DNA of 64,000 nt from assembly GCF_014217835.1 (NCBI RefSeq), contig NZ_CP055263.1:3537501-3601500 (forward strand), read 5' to 3'. This document shows positions 8,597-18,417 of the stretch, piece by piece. The stretch is from Metabacillus sp. KUDC1714. GTDB taxonomy: Bacteria > Bacillota > Bacilli > Bacillales > Bacillaceae. The notes under the pieces were generated by a model, which ran no database searches, had not been told where the DNA came from, and saw only the letters and a program-made list of their open reading frames with translations. Every line of letters begins with the position of its first letter. Within the stretch, counting starts at the first letter, position 1. The translations under genes were made by a program, and so were the position numbers.

Positions 8597-8675
8597 GAAG
8601 AGTCTTTGAATTTTTTCGGTAAGGTCTTACTGTCCGTTAAGAATGGGAAAATTAAAATAGAAGGAGTCGATTGAT

Positions 8676-10223
8676 ATGACAACAGCTTACAAGCATGAAC
8701 CATTTACTGACTTTAGCATTGAGGAAAACCGTATTGCGTTTGAAAAGGCACTTGCCAATGTAAATGAAATAATGGGAAAAGCTTATCCACTTGTGATAAA
8801 TGGAGAAAAAATTTCAACAGAGGATAAAATTGTTTCTTATAATCCCGCTAATAAAAAAGAGGTTGTCGGTATTGTATCGAAAGCGAACAAAGAACATGCG
8901 TCCATGGCTATCCAAGCTGCAGCGGAGGCATTTGAAGAGTGGAGATATTGGAATCCAGAAGAAAGGGCGAATATTCTATTTAGAGCTGCTGCGATTATTC
9001 GTCGTAAAAAGCATGACTTTTCTGCTCTACTCGTTAAAGAAGCTGGTAAGCCATGGAATGAGGCTGATGCGGATACGGCTGAAGCAATTGACTTTTTGGA
9101 ATACTATGGTCGCCAAATGATTGAATTAGCAAAAGGAAAGCCAGTGAATAGCCGAGAAGGTGAGATCAATAAATATATTTACACGCCAACAGGAGTAACA
9201 GTTGTCATCCCGCCATGGAATTTTTTATTTGCGATTATGGCTGGTACAACTGTTGCACCAATTGTGACAGGAAATACAGTCGTTCTAAAACCTGCTAGTA
9301 CTACCCCGGTAATTGCTGCTTTATTCGTTGAAGTGTTAGAAGAAGCAGGTTTACCGAAGGGGGTTGTAAACTTTGTTCCTGGTAGTGGCGCTGAAGTCGG
9401 CGACTATTTAGTCGACCATCCAAAAACAAGTATTATTACGTTTACAGGTTCTCGTGAAGTTGGTACACGTATTTTTGAACGTGCTGCAAAGGTTCAACCA
9501 GGGCAAATGCATTTAAAACGCGTCATTGCTGAAATGGGTGGAAAAGATACAGTCGTTGTCGACAAAGACTGTGATTTGGAACTAGCTGCTCAATCCATTT
9601 TCGCTTCTGCGTTTGGATTTGCCGGTCAGAAATGCTCTGCAGGCTCCCGTGCTGTAGTTCATGCAGAAGTTTATGATCAAGTGCTTCAACGTGTTGTGGA
9701 AATTACAGAACAAAAAATCACTGGCAACCCAGAACATGCAGACACGTATATGGGTCCCGTTATTGATCAAAGTTCTTATGATAAAATTATGGATTACATT
9801 CGAATTGGCGGGGAAGAAGGCCGCTTAATGAGCGGTGGTAAAGGTGATAATTCGAAAGGTTACTTTATCGAACCAACAATCTTTGCTGATTTAGATCCTA
9901 ATTCTCGCCTCATGCAGGAAGAAATCTTTGGTCCTGTTGTGGCGTTTGCAAAAGCTAAAGACTTTGATGAGGCTCTAAAAATTGCAAACAACACTGAATA
10001 TGGCTTAACAGGTGCTGTCATTACAAAAAACAGACAACATATTGAGCGCGCAAAACATGAATTCCATGTAGGGAACTTATATTTTAATCGAAACTGTACA
10101 GGTGCAATCGTTGGCTATCATCCATTTGGCGGCTTCAAAATGTCTGGAACAGATTCAAAGGCAGGTGGTCCAGATTACTTAGCTCTTCATATGCAAGCAA
10201 AAACAATTAGTGAAATGCTGTAA
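8676..10223 (+). CDS. putC: 1-pyrroline-5-carboxylate dehydrogenase
   Basis: Oxidises glutamate semialdehyde (from pyrroline-5-carboxylate) to glutamate with NAD. The 515-residue length equals Bacillus PutC/RocA. Motifs: [12 protein letters not shown] (about 177-188), FTGSREVG (256-263), general base Glu286 in AEMGGKD, catalytic Cys320 in [21 protein letters not shown], and the C-terminal [14 protein letters not shown] typical of P5C dehydrogenases. The ATG follows AGAAGGAG. Position after putB and before putP supports putC over the arginine-pathway paralogue rocA. A short GTCCGTTAAG piece just upstream resembles the end of repeat B. Confidence 0.92.
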   Translation: MTTAYKHEPFTDFSIEENRIAFEKALANVNEIMGKAYPLVINGEKISTEDKIVSYNPANKKEVVGIVSKANKEHASMAIQAAAEAFEEWRYWNPEERANILFRAAAIIRRKKHDFSALLVKEAGKPWNEADADTAEAIDFLEYYGRQMIELAKGKPVNSREGEINKYIYTPTGVTVVIPPWNFLFAIMAGTTVAPIVTGNTVVLKPASTTPVIAALFVEVLEEAGLPKGVVNFVPGSGAEVGDYLVDHPKTSIITFTGSREVGTRIFERAAKVQPGQMHLKRVIAEMGGKDTVVVDKDCDLELAAQSIFASAFGFAGQKCSAGSRAVVHAEVYDQVLQRVVEITEQKITGNPEHADTYMGPVIDQSSYDKIMDYIRIGGEEGRLMSGGKGDNSKGYFIEPTIFADLDPNSRLMQEEIFGPVVAFAKAKDFDEALKIANNTEYGLTGAVITKNRQHIERAKHEFHVGNLYFNRNCTGAIVGYHPFGGFKMSGTDSKAGGPDYLALHMQAKTISEML

Positions 10224-10245
10224 CCATTTTTGATAGAAAGTAGAT

Positions 10246-10388
10246 AAACTGAGACTTCCATCAGAGGGGGGCTTCATCCCCCACTGATGGTTAGCGACAC
10301 TTATCGGATCTATACGGGCAGTTAGCCAAACTTATCTTCTTTGCTTCTCTCAAATCTTGAAGTGGGGGTTTTACTGCCCGTTAAGATG
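10246..10388. repeat. Dispersed repeat B, copy 1 (CCATCAGTGGG / GGGCAGTTA / ACTGCCCGTTAA element)
   Basis: Structured sequence between putC and putP. It contains GAGACTTCCATCAG, a GGGGGG/CCCCC hairpin with CACTGATGG, CGACACTTATCGG, ACGGGCAGTTA and a closing ACTGCCCGTTAAG that pairs with it. The same blocks in the same order occur on the reverse strand at 24999-25095. Fragments (TTAACGGGC, CCGTTAAG) appear at 8630-8640 and 46613-46620. It may also act as a terminator between the two genes. Confidence 0.7.
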
Positions 10389-10485
10389 TGATATTAAAAT
10401 CTGCTTTCTATTATTCTACTTTTGTAGTATATTTATACAATATTTTATATAAAAATTAAGGGAAAGTGGACGATGGGGGAATAAG

Positions 10486-11949
10486 ATGGTTAATTTACAG
10501 CTGATTTTATCGATTTGCGTTTATATGGTTGGGATGCTTTTAATTGGTTATTATGCGTATAAACGTACTTCAAATCTATCAGATTATATGCTCGGGGGAA
10601 GAAACCTTGGTCCGGCAGTAACAGCGTTAAGTGCTGGTGCATCGGATATGAGTGGCTGGCTTATGATGGGCTTGCCTGGTGCTATGTATTCGACTGGCTT
10701 ATCAGCTACCTGGATTGTCATTGGTCTAACATTGGGGGCATGGGCTAACTGGCTTTATGTTGCACCGAGGTTGCGTACATATACTGAAAAGGCAAATGAC
10801 TCAATTACGATACCAGCATTTCTAGAAAATCGTTTTAATGACACAACAATGATTCTGCGTTTATTTTCAGGAATTATTATCATCATCTTTTTCACCTTTT
10901 ATGTTTCTTCTGGAATGGTATCAGGCGGGGTATTGTTTAATAGTATTTTAAATCTTGATTACCATACCGGTTTATGGTTAATTACTGGGGTAGTTGTAGC
11001 CTATACATTATTTGGTGGATTCTTGGCGGTTAGTTGGACTGATTTTGTACAAGGAATTATTATGATTGTTGCATTAATATTAGTGCCTGTTGTGACATTG
11101 CTTCACGTTGGCGGTCCAACAGAAGCTGTTACTGAAATTCGTTCGATTGATCTTGATCTGCTAGATATATTTCAAGGAACAAGTTTACTCGGCATTATTT
11201 CATTATTTGCCTGGGGTCTTGGCTATTTTGGACAACCACATATCATTGTCCGTTTTATGGCGATTACATCAGTAAGAGAAATAAAGAAGGCCCGTCGCAT
11301 CGGAATGAGCTGGATGATTTTTTCAAGTATCGGTGCAATACTAACAGGTTTTCTTGGCATTGCCTACTATTCAAAAGAAGGTATGAAAATCAGTGATCCT
11401 GAAACGATTTTTATTGAATTAGGAAATATTCTGTTCCATCCAATCATAACCGGCTTTTTAATTTCTGCCATTTTAGCTGCAGTTATGAGTACAATTTCGT
11501 CACAATTACTAGTGACATCAAGCTCATTAACAGAAGACTTATACAAAACCTTTTTCCGCAGATCGGCGTCTGATAAAGAATTAGTCTTCATGGGACGTTT
11601 ATCTGTATTAGTTGTATCCATCCTGGCTTTATGCTTAGCGTGGACCCAAAATAACTCGATACTTGGTCTTGTAAGCTACGCTTGGGCTGGATTTGGTGCT
11701 GCATTTGGGCCTGTTATTATTTTAAGTTTATATTGGAGTAGAATGACAAAATGGGGCGCCCTTGCTGGGATGATTATTGGTGCGGTAACAGTTATTGTTT
11801 GGTCGAAATTGGGGTTATCTGATGTGTTATACGAAATTATTCCAGGGTTTGCTGCTAGCCTTTTAGCTGTTTATATTGTGAGTTTACTAACTTCTAAGCC
11901 CTCTGTGCAGGTAAGTGAGAAGTTTAGTGAGATTACGAAATCGATGTGA
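10486..11949 (+). CDS. putP: Sodium/proline symporter
   Basis: A 487-residue integral membrane protein of the sodium:solute symporter family with about 13 transmembrane segments. The family signature near the N-terminus is clear: YMLGGRNLGPAVTALSAG followed by SDMSGWLMMGLPGA, as in PutP and OpuE. The middle has FGQPHIIVRFMA and AVMSTISSQLL, both conserved in PutP. The ATG follows GGGGGAATAAG. Its place after putB-putC makes proline import for catabolism the likely role; OpuE-like osmoprotective uptake is the alternative. The 262-base gap from putC, filled by repeat B, leaves open whether it has its own promoter. Confidence 0.9.
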   Translation: MVNLQLILSICVYMVGMLLIGYYAYKRTSNLSDYMLGGRNLGPAVTALSAGASDMSGWLMMGLPGAMYSTGLSATWIVIGLTLGAWANWLYVAPRLRTYTEKANDSITIPAFLENRFNDTTMILRLFSGIIIIIFFTFYVSSGMVSGGVLFNSILNLDYHTGLWLITGVVVAYTLFGGFLAVSWTDFVQGIIMIVALILVPVVTLLHVGGPTEAVTEIRSIDLDLLDIFQGTSLLGIISLFAWGLGYFGQPHIIVRFMAITSVREIKKARRIGMSWMIFSSIGAILTGFLGIAYYSKEGMKISDPETIFIELGNILFHPIITGFLISAILAAVMSTISSQLLVTSSSLTEDLYKTFFRRSASDKELVFMGRLSVLVVSILALCLAWTQNNSILGLVSYAWAGFGAAFGPVIILSLYWSRMTKWGALAGMIIGAVTVIVWSKLGLSDVLYEIIPGFAASLLAVYIVSLLTSKPSVQVSEKFSEITKSM

Positions 11950-11979
11950 AAGTAAAATCAAAAGAATTATCTTAAATCG

Positions 11980-12016
11980 AGGCTCTGTTTGTGTAAAAGC
12001 GAATAGAGCTTTTTTC
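11980..12016 (+). terminator. Probable terminator of putP
   Basis: GCTCT (11982-11986) pairs with AGAGC (12005-12009), followed by six T. The stem is short with a long loop, so strength is doubtful. Confidence 0.45.
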
Positions 12017-12124
12017 AAGCAATAAACACTTTGAGTGACAATTACTTGATGGTTTTATTGATGTTACAATGAATAAGAGCCATTTATCCTGGTGAAATAA
12101 CATTAGATAGGAGAAACGAAAGCA

Positions 12125-12682
12125 ATGGTCAATTTAAGTACACCAAGTCCGCAACGTTATGATCAAATGAAAGAGAGAAAAATACGGTACGACTCCACAG
12201 TTGTAGAACATAGCTGTCTAGTGTTAGAAACAAAAAATCAAAATATCGTGCTTTTTCATAAAATAGTAGATTCTTTTACAATGAAAGCAAATGAAACAAA
12301 ATTAACCATACCCAAAGGTAGTTATACAATTGCATATTACTGGAATGATCGTCCATATAATTTGTACATCTGGAGAGATAATAAAGGAAATTATTTAGGT
12401 GCTTATTTTAATATTATAAAAAATACTTATATGAATGATCATTTTGTATCTTTTGAGGATTTGATTATTGATATTATGGTTCTCCCAAGTGGAGAATACT
12501 TTATTTTAGACGAGGATGAGTTACCAGAGCCATTAGATCATTTTGAAAATGGGTATGTTCAACATACTCTAAACTTATTAACAGATACAATTGATATTTT
12601 TCTATCCAAAGTTATTTCAGAAACTGAGAATACTTATAGTCATGAAGAACTTTTTCCTTGGCTGAATAGAGTTAAAACCTAG
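12125..12682 (+). CDS. DUF402 family protein
   Basis: A 185-residue cytosolic protein. The core AYFNIIKNTYMNDHFVSFEDLIIDIMVLPSGEYFILDEDEL matches DUF402 proteins, with the conserved aromatic/asparagine and paired acidic residues (DLIIDIMV, LDEDEL) that bind metal in the family. Characterised DUF402 members are nucleoside tri- and diphosphate or related phosphate-ester hydrolases (Ntdp, FomD); whether this one shares that activity is unproven. The first 35 residues are a polar extension. The ATG follows ATAGGAGAAA. Single gene by context, with its own terminator at 12858-12888. Confidence 0.75.
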   Translation: MVNLSTPSPQRYDQMKERKIRYDSTVVEHSCLVLETKNQNIVLFHKIVDSFTMKANETKLTIPKGSYTIAYYWNDRPYNLYIWRDNKGNYLGAYFNIIKNTYMNDHFVSFEDLIIDIMVLPSGEYFILDEDELPEPLDHFENGYVQHTLNLLTDTIDIFLSKVISETENTYSHEELFPWLNRVKT

Positions 12683-13044
12683 GTAAATAAAAATTAGATG
12701 TTCATGTCAGGGATAAATAGATTTTAGTGTTTCCATTTATGTAAAAATGGATGAGGGCACATAATTTTAATGAAGCAGTTTGTTTTTATACGAAGGAGCA
12801 TTAAAGATAATTTTAGTTCTTTATAAAGTAATTCCTTTCAACTTAATAACATGATATACCCAGTTTAATGATCTGAACGGGGTTTTTGTCATTTTTATAA
12901 ACAAACTCTAGTGTCGCTGAACACATCTTTCCTTAGAGAGATGCTTTTTTATTTTATGAATTAATACTATTTCGCGAGGTCCATACGTTGAAAATCGTCC
13001 GACATAGCAAGTTAGATATTGACAGTTTTAATAAAGTCCTATAT
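12683..13044. other. Intergenic region with one stem-loop, no gene seen
   Basis: A+T-rich spacer. Apart from the stem-loop at 12858-12888 and the operator starting at 13045 I see no ORF, RNA gene or repeat that can be supported. Confidence 0.5.
12858..12888 (+). terminator. Stem-loop terminator
   Basis: ACCCAGTTT (12858-12866) pairs imperfectly with AACGGGGT (12876-12883), followed by TTTTT. It lies 175 bases after the DUF402 gene. Confidence 0.45.
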
Positions 13045-13077
13045 TTTTTAAAATGAATGAACAATTCATTTTAAAAA
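13045..13077. promoter_or_regulatory. Long perfect palindrome, candidate TetR operator
   Basis: TTTTTAAAATGAAT (13045-13058) and ATTCATTTTAAAAA (13064-13077) are exact reverse complements around the 5-base centre GAACA. The core TGAATGAACAATTCA has the look of Bacillus TetR/AcrR operators. It sits 50 bases before the tetR start, as expected for autorepression. Confidence 0.7.
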
Positions 13078-13126
13078 TACAATCTTATAAATTCAAAGAA
13101 AATAAATAAATGAGGAGAGTAGTGGA

Positions 13127-13723
13127 ATGGCTCCGCTAAACGAAGAACAGCTTCATCAAATTCGTGATGATCGTAAAGTACAAATCAAGCATGTAGCGCT
13201 TAAAGTCTTTGCAAAGTATGGAATTAATGGTACTAAAATGAGCATGATTGCTAAAGAAGCAGGGGTTAGTCAAGGACTCTTCTATCGTTACTTTAAATCA
13301 AAAGATGAACTTTTCATGATGCTTATTCAGGAGGCAATGGAAGAGTCGGTTTCTTCAATAGAGAAAATCTATAGCCTATCTGTCCCGCCTAAAGAGAAAA
13401 TTAGAACTTTGACTGAGGTTATTCTTGACGATGGTGGAAAGTATTATTTCATGCTTATTCATCAAGCACATACTTCTAGTGGAGTTTCGGAAAAAACAAA
13501 ACAGTTACTTGAACAGTATCCATTAAAATTGTATATTGACCTTTTGCTTCCCTTATTCAGGGAAGGTCAGCGGGTTGGCGAAATCGTAGAAGGGGATTTG
13601 GAAGAAATGATTTCTAGCTATTTATCAATTCTTTCTGGAGTAATGGTAATAAATTCGCAAGAAAATAGCTTCTATCAGATACCAAAAGTCGATCTTTTAA
13701 TGCGGATATTAACCAAGTCTTAA
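13127..13723 (+). CDS. TetR/AcrR family transcriptional regulator
   Basis: A 198-residue repressor. The N-terminal helix-turn-helix (about residues 18-64) reads HVALKVFAKYGINGTKMSMIAKEAGVS and then QGLFYRYFKSKDELF, the canonical TetR signature. The remaining helices form the ligand-binding and dimerisation domain and cannot be tied to an inducer. The ATG follows GAGGAG. A 14-base-arm palindrome lies just upstream, and an MFS exporter gene follows after a decayed acetyltransferase fragment, so it probably represses itself and the exporter. Confidence 0.88.
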   Translation: MAPLNEEQLHQIRDDRKVQIKHVALKVFAKYGINGTKMSMIAKEAGVSQGLFYRYFKSKDELFMMLIQEAMEESVSSIEKIYSLSVPPKEKIRTLTEVILDDGGKYYFMLIHQAHTSSGVSEKTKQLLEQYPLKLYIDLLLPLFREGQRVGEIVEGDLEEMISSYLSILSGVMVINSQENSFYQIPKVDLLMRILTKS

Positions 13724-13745
13724 AAAGAAATGTACAGCTTGATAA

Positions 13746-13920
13746 TGTCTTGTTTTGGGTTATTCGTAGTTTTATCCAGAAATCGGCTTCCAAAAAGCTT
13801 CTTTATGGGGAATAAAAGCACCTTTTGATGTTCCAGATGAAGTGTTAATGGCTTTAGAATTGGAGATAAAGTAGCCCTTAGAAAATATCGAGAGTAGTTA
13901 AATATCCTAGCGTTTTTTTA
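13746..13920 (+). pseudogene. Remnant of a GNAT acetyltransferase (C-terminal part)
   Basis: Between tetR and the MFS gene the sequence can be read as the end of a GNAT N-acetyltransferase. From about 13749: LVLGYS, a stop codon (13767-13769), FYPEIGFQKASLWGIKAPFD and VPDEVLMALELEIK, then a stop at 13872. In a shifted frame ALENIES and fragments of a KYPSVF-like end follow. Intact relatives read like VLGHPEFYPRFGF ... PFDVPDEAFMALEL. The N-terminal half with the acetyl-CoA site is missing. At least two stops and a frameshift make it non-functional. Confidence 0.7.
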
Positions 13921-13982
13921 GAATGAAATTTCAAAAAAATTGCATCAAACAATTTAATATGAATAAAAAGGGTCGTGAAAAT

Positions 13983-15245
13983 ATGAACTCAGTAAATGAA
14001 CATGCAATGGGAAATTGGAAAAAGAATATTATTCTCTTTTTAAGTAGTCAGACGATCTCACTTTTTGGTTCGGCCTTAGTTCAATATGCGATTATGTGGT
14101 ATGTAACGCTAACTACGGAGTCAGGTGTGATGATGACGTTGTTTATCATTTGTGGCTTCATTCCAACCTTTATTTTATCCCCTATAGCAGGGGTATGGGC
14201 GGATCGCTACAATCGAAAAATCTTGATTATTTTATCAGATGCACTAATTGCGCTTGCGACATTGATACTCGCAATTGTATTTTTAATGGGGTATGATGCG
14301 ACTTGGTTACTTTTTGTCATGGCTGCTATTCGTGCAATCGGGACAGGAATTCAAACCCCAGCGGTCGGTGCTATTTTACCGCAAATCGTGCCAAAGGATA
14401 GGCTGACGAAAGTAAATGGTACTAATGGAAGTCTGCAAGCAATCATTATGTTCGTGGCTCCAATGGTTAGCGCGGCACTATTGTCAATGGCTTCCATCGA
14501 AATAATTCTCTTTATCGATGTCATTACTGCGGTGATTGCAATTTTCACGCTACTTGCATTTTTTCAAATTCCTCTGCATGAGAAGGCATCCGAAAAACTA
14601 ACAACTAGCTATTTCAACGACTTTAAACAAGGCGTAATATATATTAATAAACATGATTTTCTAAAGACGTTCTTTCTGTTTTTTGCCATTTTCTTTGTCT
14701 TAATGGCACCTGCTGCATTTTTAACACCACTGCAGGTTACCCGTAGCTTTGGAGATGATGTTTGGCGACTAACAGCAATCGAAATTGCTTTTTCAATTGG
14801 CATGATGGCTGGTGGAGGAATAATCGCGTCTTGGGGAGGTTTTCAAAATAAGGTTCATACGATGACATTTGCAAGTCTTTTAATGGGTGCTTGTACATTT
14901 GCACTAGGTATTGTTCCTATCTTTTGGATGTATTTAATATTTATGGCCGTATTTGGACTTGCGATGCCTATTTTTAATACGCCAACAACTGTATTATTAC
15001 AGGAGAAAATAGATGAGAATTATCTAGGACGGATTTTTGGTGTATTTGGGATGATTTCTACTTCAATGATGCCGATTGGGATGCTCATTTTCGGTCCAAT
15101 CGCGGATATAATGAAAATTGAATGGTTACTGATAGGAACAGGATTACTAATCTTAATACTTTCTTTTTTCTTAGGCAGGAACAAAGTATTAATAGAAACA
15201 GGAAAGCCTGTTTTAAAGGTTCCCTCTCTTGATAGTAAAGGGTGA
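13983..15245 (+). CDS. MFS efflux transporter (macrolide/EntS-like, 12 TM)
   Basis: A 420-residue drug:proton antiporter-type permease with about 12 transmembrane helices. The start of the fold is typical: LFLSSQTISLFGSALVQYAIMWYV, then the MFS loop motif GVWADRYNRKILIILSD. It resembles the MefA/TIGR00900-type group of macrolide or siderophore exporters. ATG 13983 is preferred over ATG 13923: MNSVNEHAMGNWKKN gives the usual short cytoplasmic N-terminus, and AAGGGTCGTG is a usable though weak ribosome binding site. Lies downstream of tetR, probably under its control. The substrate is unknown. A bidirectional terminator follows. Confidence 0.85.
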   Translation: MNSVNEHAMGNWKKNIILFLSSQTISLFGSALVQYAIMWYVTLTTESGVMMTLFIICGFIPTFILSPIAGVWADRYNRKILIILSDALIALATLILAIVFLMGYDATWLLFVMAAIRAIGTGIQTPAVGAILPQIVPKDRLTKVNGTNGSLQAIIMFVAPMVSAALLSMASIEIILFIDVITAVIAIFTLLAFFQIPLHEKASEKLTTSYFNDFKQGVIYINKHDFLKTFFLFFAIFFVLMAPAAFLTPLQVTRSFGDDVWRLTAIEIAFSIGMMAGGGIIASWGGFQNKVHTMTFASLLMGACTFALGIVPIFWMYLIFMAVFGLAMPIFNTPTTVLLQEKIDENYLGRIFGVFGMISTSMMPIGMLIFGPIADIMKIEWLLIGTGLLILILSFFLGRNKVLIETGKPVLKVPSLDSKG

Positions 15246-15254
15246 ATATGAGTT

Positions 15255-15287
15255 CAAAAAGGCTCAGCATGGTAACTGAGCCTTTTT
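15255..15287. terminator. Bidirectional Rho-independent terminator
   Basis: CAAAAAGGCTCAG (15255-15267) and CTGAGCCTTTTTG (15275-15287) are perfect reverse complements. The structure sits between the convergent MFS gene and the reverse-strand tetR gene and can serve both. Confidence 0.85.
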
Positions 15288-15335
15288 GAAAAATAAAAGG
15301 GAAATAATAACAGTATCTATAGAAAACAAATCTCT

Positions 15336-16235
15336 TTACTCTATTTCTTTTAAAATAGAAAAGTAATTAGCAACTAGTTGAGCAAGCTTTTCAACTAGTT
15401 CCTTTACTATAGTATCCTGAACATTTTTTAGTGGTAACAGGCTAGTTTCAATCAGAAATTTTCGAGGTTTCTTTGAGTGTAATAGTTCATCTTGGATAAA
15501 GTCTATTAACTCGTTGTAATTTGCCTGTCCTTCATGTAAGTATAGACTTTTTTTCAAAGTTAATATCGTTTCAGAAATCTTTTGTTGAAGTGCCTGGTCG
15601 GTTCTGTTGTTTTCTGGAATCCAGTTCTCTAAAGTCTCAGGTTTGATTAGTTGCTCTCCAGATGCTGCCACTTCATTGACGATGTTCGCAACTCTTTCAA
15701 CACTATATGAGACTACTTGATGCATGCTGGAGTTTGAACCATGTGCCATGACATAATACTTTACGTTATGATGCAAAATTCCCATGAACATTATTGCACA
15801 ATCTAATAAATATTTTCGTTTATTTTCACCAAAGATTTCTAAGAAACGCTTGTATATCCACTGAAGATTTTTTAATTGCCCCATTTTAATAAATTGTTTG
15901 AGCTCTGGGTCGTTGGAGACAAGGACTTCTTCAAAAAGCGCAATCAATTTATTTTTTTTATTTGTGTTCATTTGTAATTCAATTTGCTTTATGAAGATTT
16001 CAATTGAAGTAGGATCTTGGCCAATAAGTAGCTCATTCCGGTCTTGTTCCATCTTCTTATAAATGGCTTTAAATAAAGCGATTAATAATTCACTTTTAGA
16101 TGAAAAATAATTATAAAATGTACCTTTTGAAATACCACTGTAGTCCAATATATCTTGAATAGATGTGGCTTGAAAACCTTTGTCAATAAATAATTGATGC
16201 GACATTTTTATTACATGCTGTTTCCGATCGTTCAT
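15336..16235 (-). CDS. TetR family transcriptional regulator, long form
   Basis: A 299-residue regulator, longer than usual TetR proteins (about 190-220). The N-terminal helix-turn-helix reads VIKMSHQLFIDKGFQATSI, QDILDYSGISKGTFYNYFSS and KSELLIALF. The C-terminal part (about 200-299) is extra helical sequence. ATG 16235 is preferred over GTG 16244 because AAGGTAGGTG is then correctly spaced. It is divergent from the DHA2 exporter gene, with the dyad TTATACT-gct-AGTATAA (16393-16409) in the shared region, the usual arrangement for a local repressor of a drug pump. Confidence 0.85.
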   Translation of the reverse strand: MNDRKQHVIKMSHQLFIDKGFQATSIQDILDYSGISKGTFYNYFSSKSELLIALFKAIYKKMEQDRNELLIGQDPTSIEIFIKQIELQMNTNKKNKLIALFEEVLVSNDPELKQFIKMGQLKNLQWIYKRFLEIFGENKRKYLLDCAIMFMGILHHNVKYYVMAHGSNSSMHQVVSYSVERVANIVNEVAASGEQLIKPETLENWIPENNRTDQALQQKISETILTLKKSLYLHEGQANYNELIDFIQDELLHSKKPRKFLIETSLLPLKNVQDTIVKELVEKLAQLVANYFSILKEIE

Positions 16236-16392
16236 ATATATCACCTACCTTCTTATTTATTATAGGCTCAATTGACTTCTGTATAAAGACACCAAATGAC
16301 GCTTCTATGGCCTAAAAAACCACAATACCCATCCCTTTAAAAAATGTCGATATTTTCTTCTTCCTTCTAGTTTGCTTTAATAAGATACATTA

Positions 16393-16409
16393 TTATACTG
16401 CTAGTATAA
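16393..16409. promoter_or_regulatory. Dyad operator between divergent tetR and DHA2 exporter genes
   Basis: TTATACT-GCT-AGTATAA is a perfect 7-base-arm dyad about 160 bases from each start. Candidate binding site for the TetR protein at 15336-16235; inferred from position and symmetry. Confidence 0.5.
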
Positions 16410-16471
16410 AAATCATCGTACCTCACTTTTTAATTTTAAACAAACCCCTTAAATAAAGGAATAAATTATCA

Positions 16472-16500
16472 TTGCATTAATTGAACTATTGGTATATGAT
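16472..16500 (+). promoter_or_regulatory. Probable sigma-A promoter of the DHA2 exporter gene
   Basis: TTGCAT (16472-16477) and TATGAT (16495-16500) are spaced by 17 bases, 60 bases before the start codon. Confidence 0.5.
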
Positions 16501-16560
16501 ATTGTCTGTGTAAAATGACAGTACAAAATAATGAACTCGAAGTATAGAGGGGGAACAACG

Positions 16561-18081
16561 ATGGATCATTCCATAAATAAGCCTGATCGTCCAAAATACG
16601 GCATCCTTGCTGTCTTGATGATAGGTGCGTTTATTGCATTTTTAAACAATACATTACTAAATATTGCTTTACCATCAATTATGATCGATTTAGATATTGA
16701 AACAGCGACTGTCCAATGGTTAACGACAGGTTTTATGTTAGTAAATGGAATTATGATTCCAACAACTGCATACTTAATTCAAAAATATTCTGTTCGACAT
16801 CTTTTCATAGCTGCAATGGGATTGTTTACGATTGGAACACTTATCGCAGGGATTGCAGAAATATTTCCTATATTATTAGCAGGTAGAATGCTACAAGCTT
16901 CTGGTTCGGCCATTATGATGCCGCTCTTAATGAATGTTATGCTAGTTAGCTTTCCGGTAGAAAAAAGGGGAGCAGCGATGGGGGTTTTTGGCTTGATTTT
17001 GATGGCGGCACCAGCAATTGGTCCGACTTTATCAGGCTGGATTATCGAGCATTATGACTGGAGAATGCTCTTCCACTTTGTCACGCCAATTGCGATTATC
17101 GTTCTTTTAATTGGTTTTTTCTTACTTAAAGATAAAAAGGAAAAAGTCGATATCCGTCTAGATATATTTTCACTTTTATTATCAAGCATAGGTTTTGGTG
17201 GTATCCTCTATGGTTTTAGTTCCGCTGGAAGTAAAGGGTGGGCTAGTCCTCAAGTTTACTTAACAATTATCGTTGGGATTATTTCATTACTATCGTTTAT
17301 CGTACGTCAAACAAAATTAGAACGACCAATGCTTAACTTCAGTATCTTTAAATATCCAATGTTTGCTTTATCTTCATCAATTACGATGGTCTTAAATATG
17401 GCGATGTTTTCAGGTATGCTGCTTTTACCAATTTATGTCCAAACAATTCGTGGCATATCTCCATTTGATGCTGGACTAATGATGCTGCCAGGAGCGCTTG
17501 CGATGGCCCTCATGTCACCGATTACTGGAAGATTATTTGATAAATTTGGTGGACGTGTATTATCAATTATTGGTTTAAGTATTACAACAGTAACGACATA
17601 TTTTTTTAGTACATTATCACTAGATACGACATACACGTACCTAATGATCTTGCATGCTGTTAGAATGTTCGGAATGTCAATGGTTATGATGCCTGTCTCA
17701 ACAAATGGCTTAAATCAATTACCAGCACGTTTTTATCCGCATGGTACTGCCATGAACAATACGTTAAACCAGGTTTCTGGAGCGATTGGAACAGCGTTAT
17801 TGGTTACAATCATGTCTAATCGTACAGAATCAACTACAACAGAGTTAGCAGTTGATGCAACAAAAAATATCGTTGGCGAACCAACAAAAGCTGCACTTGC
17901 TGACATGCAACAACAAATTGCTATCCAAGCCATGTTAGAAGGTATTAATTTTGCATTCTTTATCGCAGCATTTATTGCAGCAGTAGCACTGATTCTCTCT
18001 TTCTTTATTAAGCGAGCAAAACCAGCTGAAGATCTAAATGAACAAAAATCTTCTTATGAAAAAGTAGGTTCAGCTGTGTAA
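16561..18081 (+). CDS. DHA2-family multidrug MFS transporter (14 TM, EmrB/LmrB-like)
   Basis: A 506-residue drug:proton antiporter with about 14 transmembrane helices. The family pattern is clear: FIAFLNNTLLNIALPSIM, then TVQWLTTGFMLVNGIMIPTT, the loop ending in AGRMLQASGSAIMMPLLMN (motif C region follows with GPTLSGWIIEHYDWRMLF). This matches the EmrB/QacA group, including Bacillus LmrB. ATG 16561 follows AGAGGGGG; an in-frame ATG at 16531 lacks a good site. Divergent from a TetR gene, which probably represses it. The substrate range cannot be told from sequence. Confidence 0.88.
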   Translation: MDHSINKPDRPKYGILAVLMIGAFIAFLNNTLLNIALPSIMIDLDIETATVQWLTTGFMLVNGIMIPTTAYLIQKYSVRHLFIAAMGLFTIGTLIAGIAEIFPILLAGRMLQASGSAIMMPLLMNVMLVSFPVEKRGAAMGVFGLILMAAPAIGPTLSGWIIEHYDWRMLFHFVTPIAIIVLLIGFFLLKDKKEKVDIRLDIFSLLLSSIGFGGILYGFSSAGSKGWASPQVYLTIIVGIISLLSFIVRQTKLERPMLNFSIFKYPMFALSSSITMVLNMAMFSGMLLLPIYVQTIRGISPFDAGLMMLPGALAMALMSPITGRLFDKFGGRVLSIIGLSITTVTTYFFSTLSLDTTYTYLMILHAVRMFGMSMVMMPVSTNGLNQLPARFYPHGTAMNNTLNQVSGAIGTALLVTIMSNRTESTTTELAVDATKNIVGEPTKAALADMQQQIAIQAMLEGINFAFFIAAFIAAVALILSFFIKRAKPAEDLNEQKSSYEKVGSAV

Positions 18082-18135
18082 GCTCACGCGTATTTATAGT
18101 TTATAATATTTTAATTTACGAAACATATATAGACT

Positions 18136-18182
18136 GGCCAAAAAACATTGGAGCTTTTATCTAGTGGTTTTTGGCTTTTTTT
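18136..18182 (+). terminator. Rho-independent terminator of the DHA2 exporter
   Basis: GCCAAAAAACA pairs with TGGTTTTTGGC across a 20-base loop and is followed by seven T. The rest of the spacer up to 18417 holds nothing else I can support. Confidence 0.75.
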
Positions 18183-18417
18183 CTAGAATTAAAAAATTAA
18201 CAAGTTTAAAAAATAAAGACTGTTTTTCGCTATAAGTATATTGTGCCTATAAGGTAAATTCCGATAAAATGTAAATGTAATACAGTTTAACCAAGTAGAT
18301 ATCCTTTAAATGTTCATCCTATTAACAGACTTTCGAAAAGAAAAACATTTCTTAGAACAGGCCACTCTTATATGGTGTTAAACTACTAATCTATACGATG
18401 TGAAGGGGATGGTGCAC

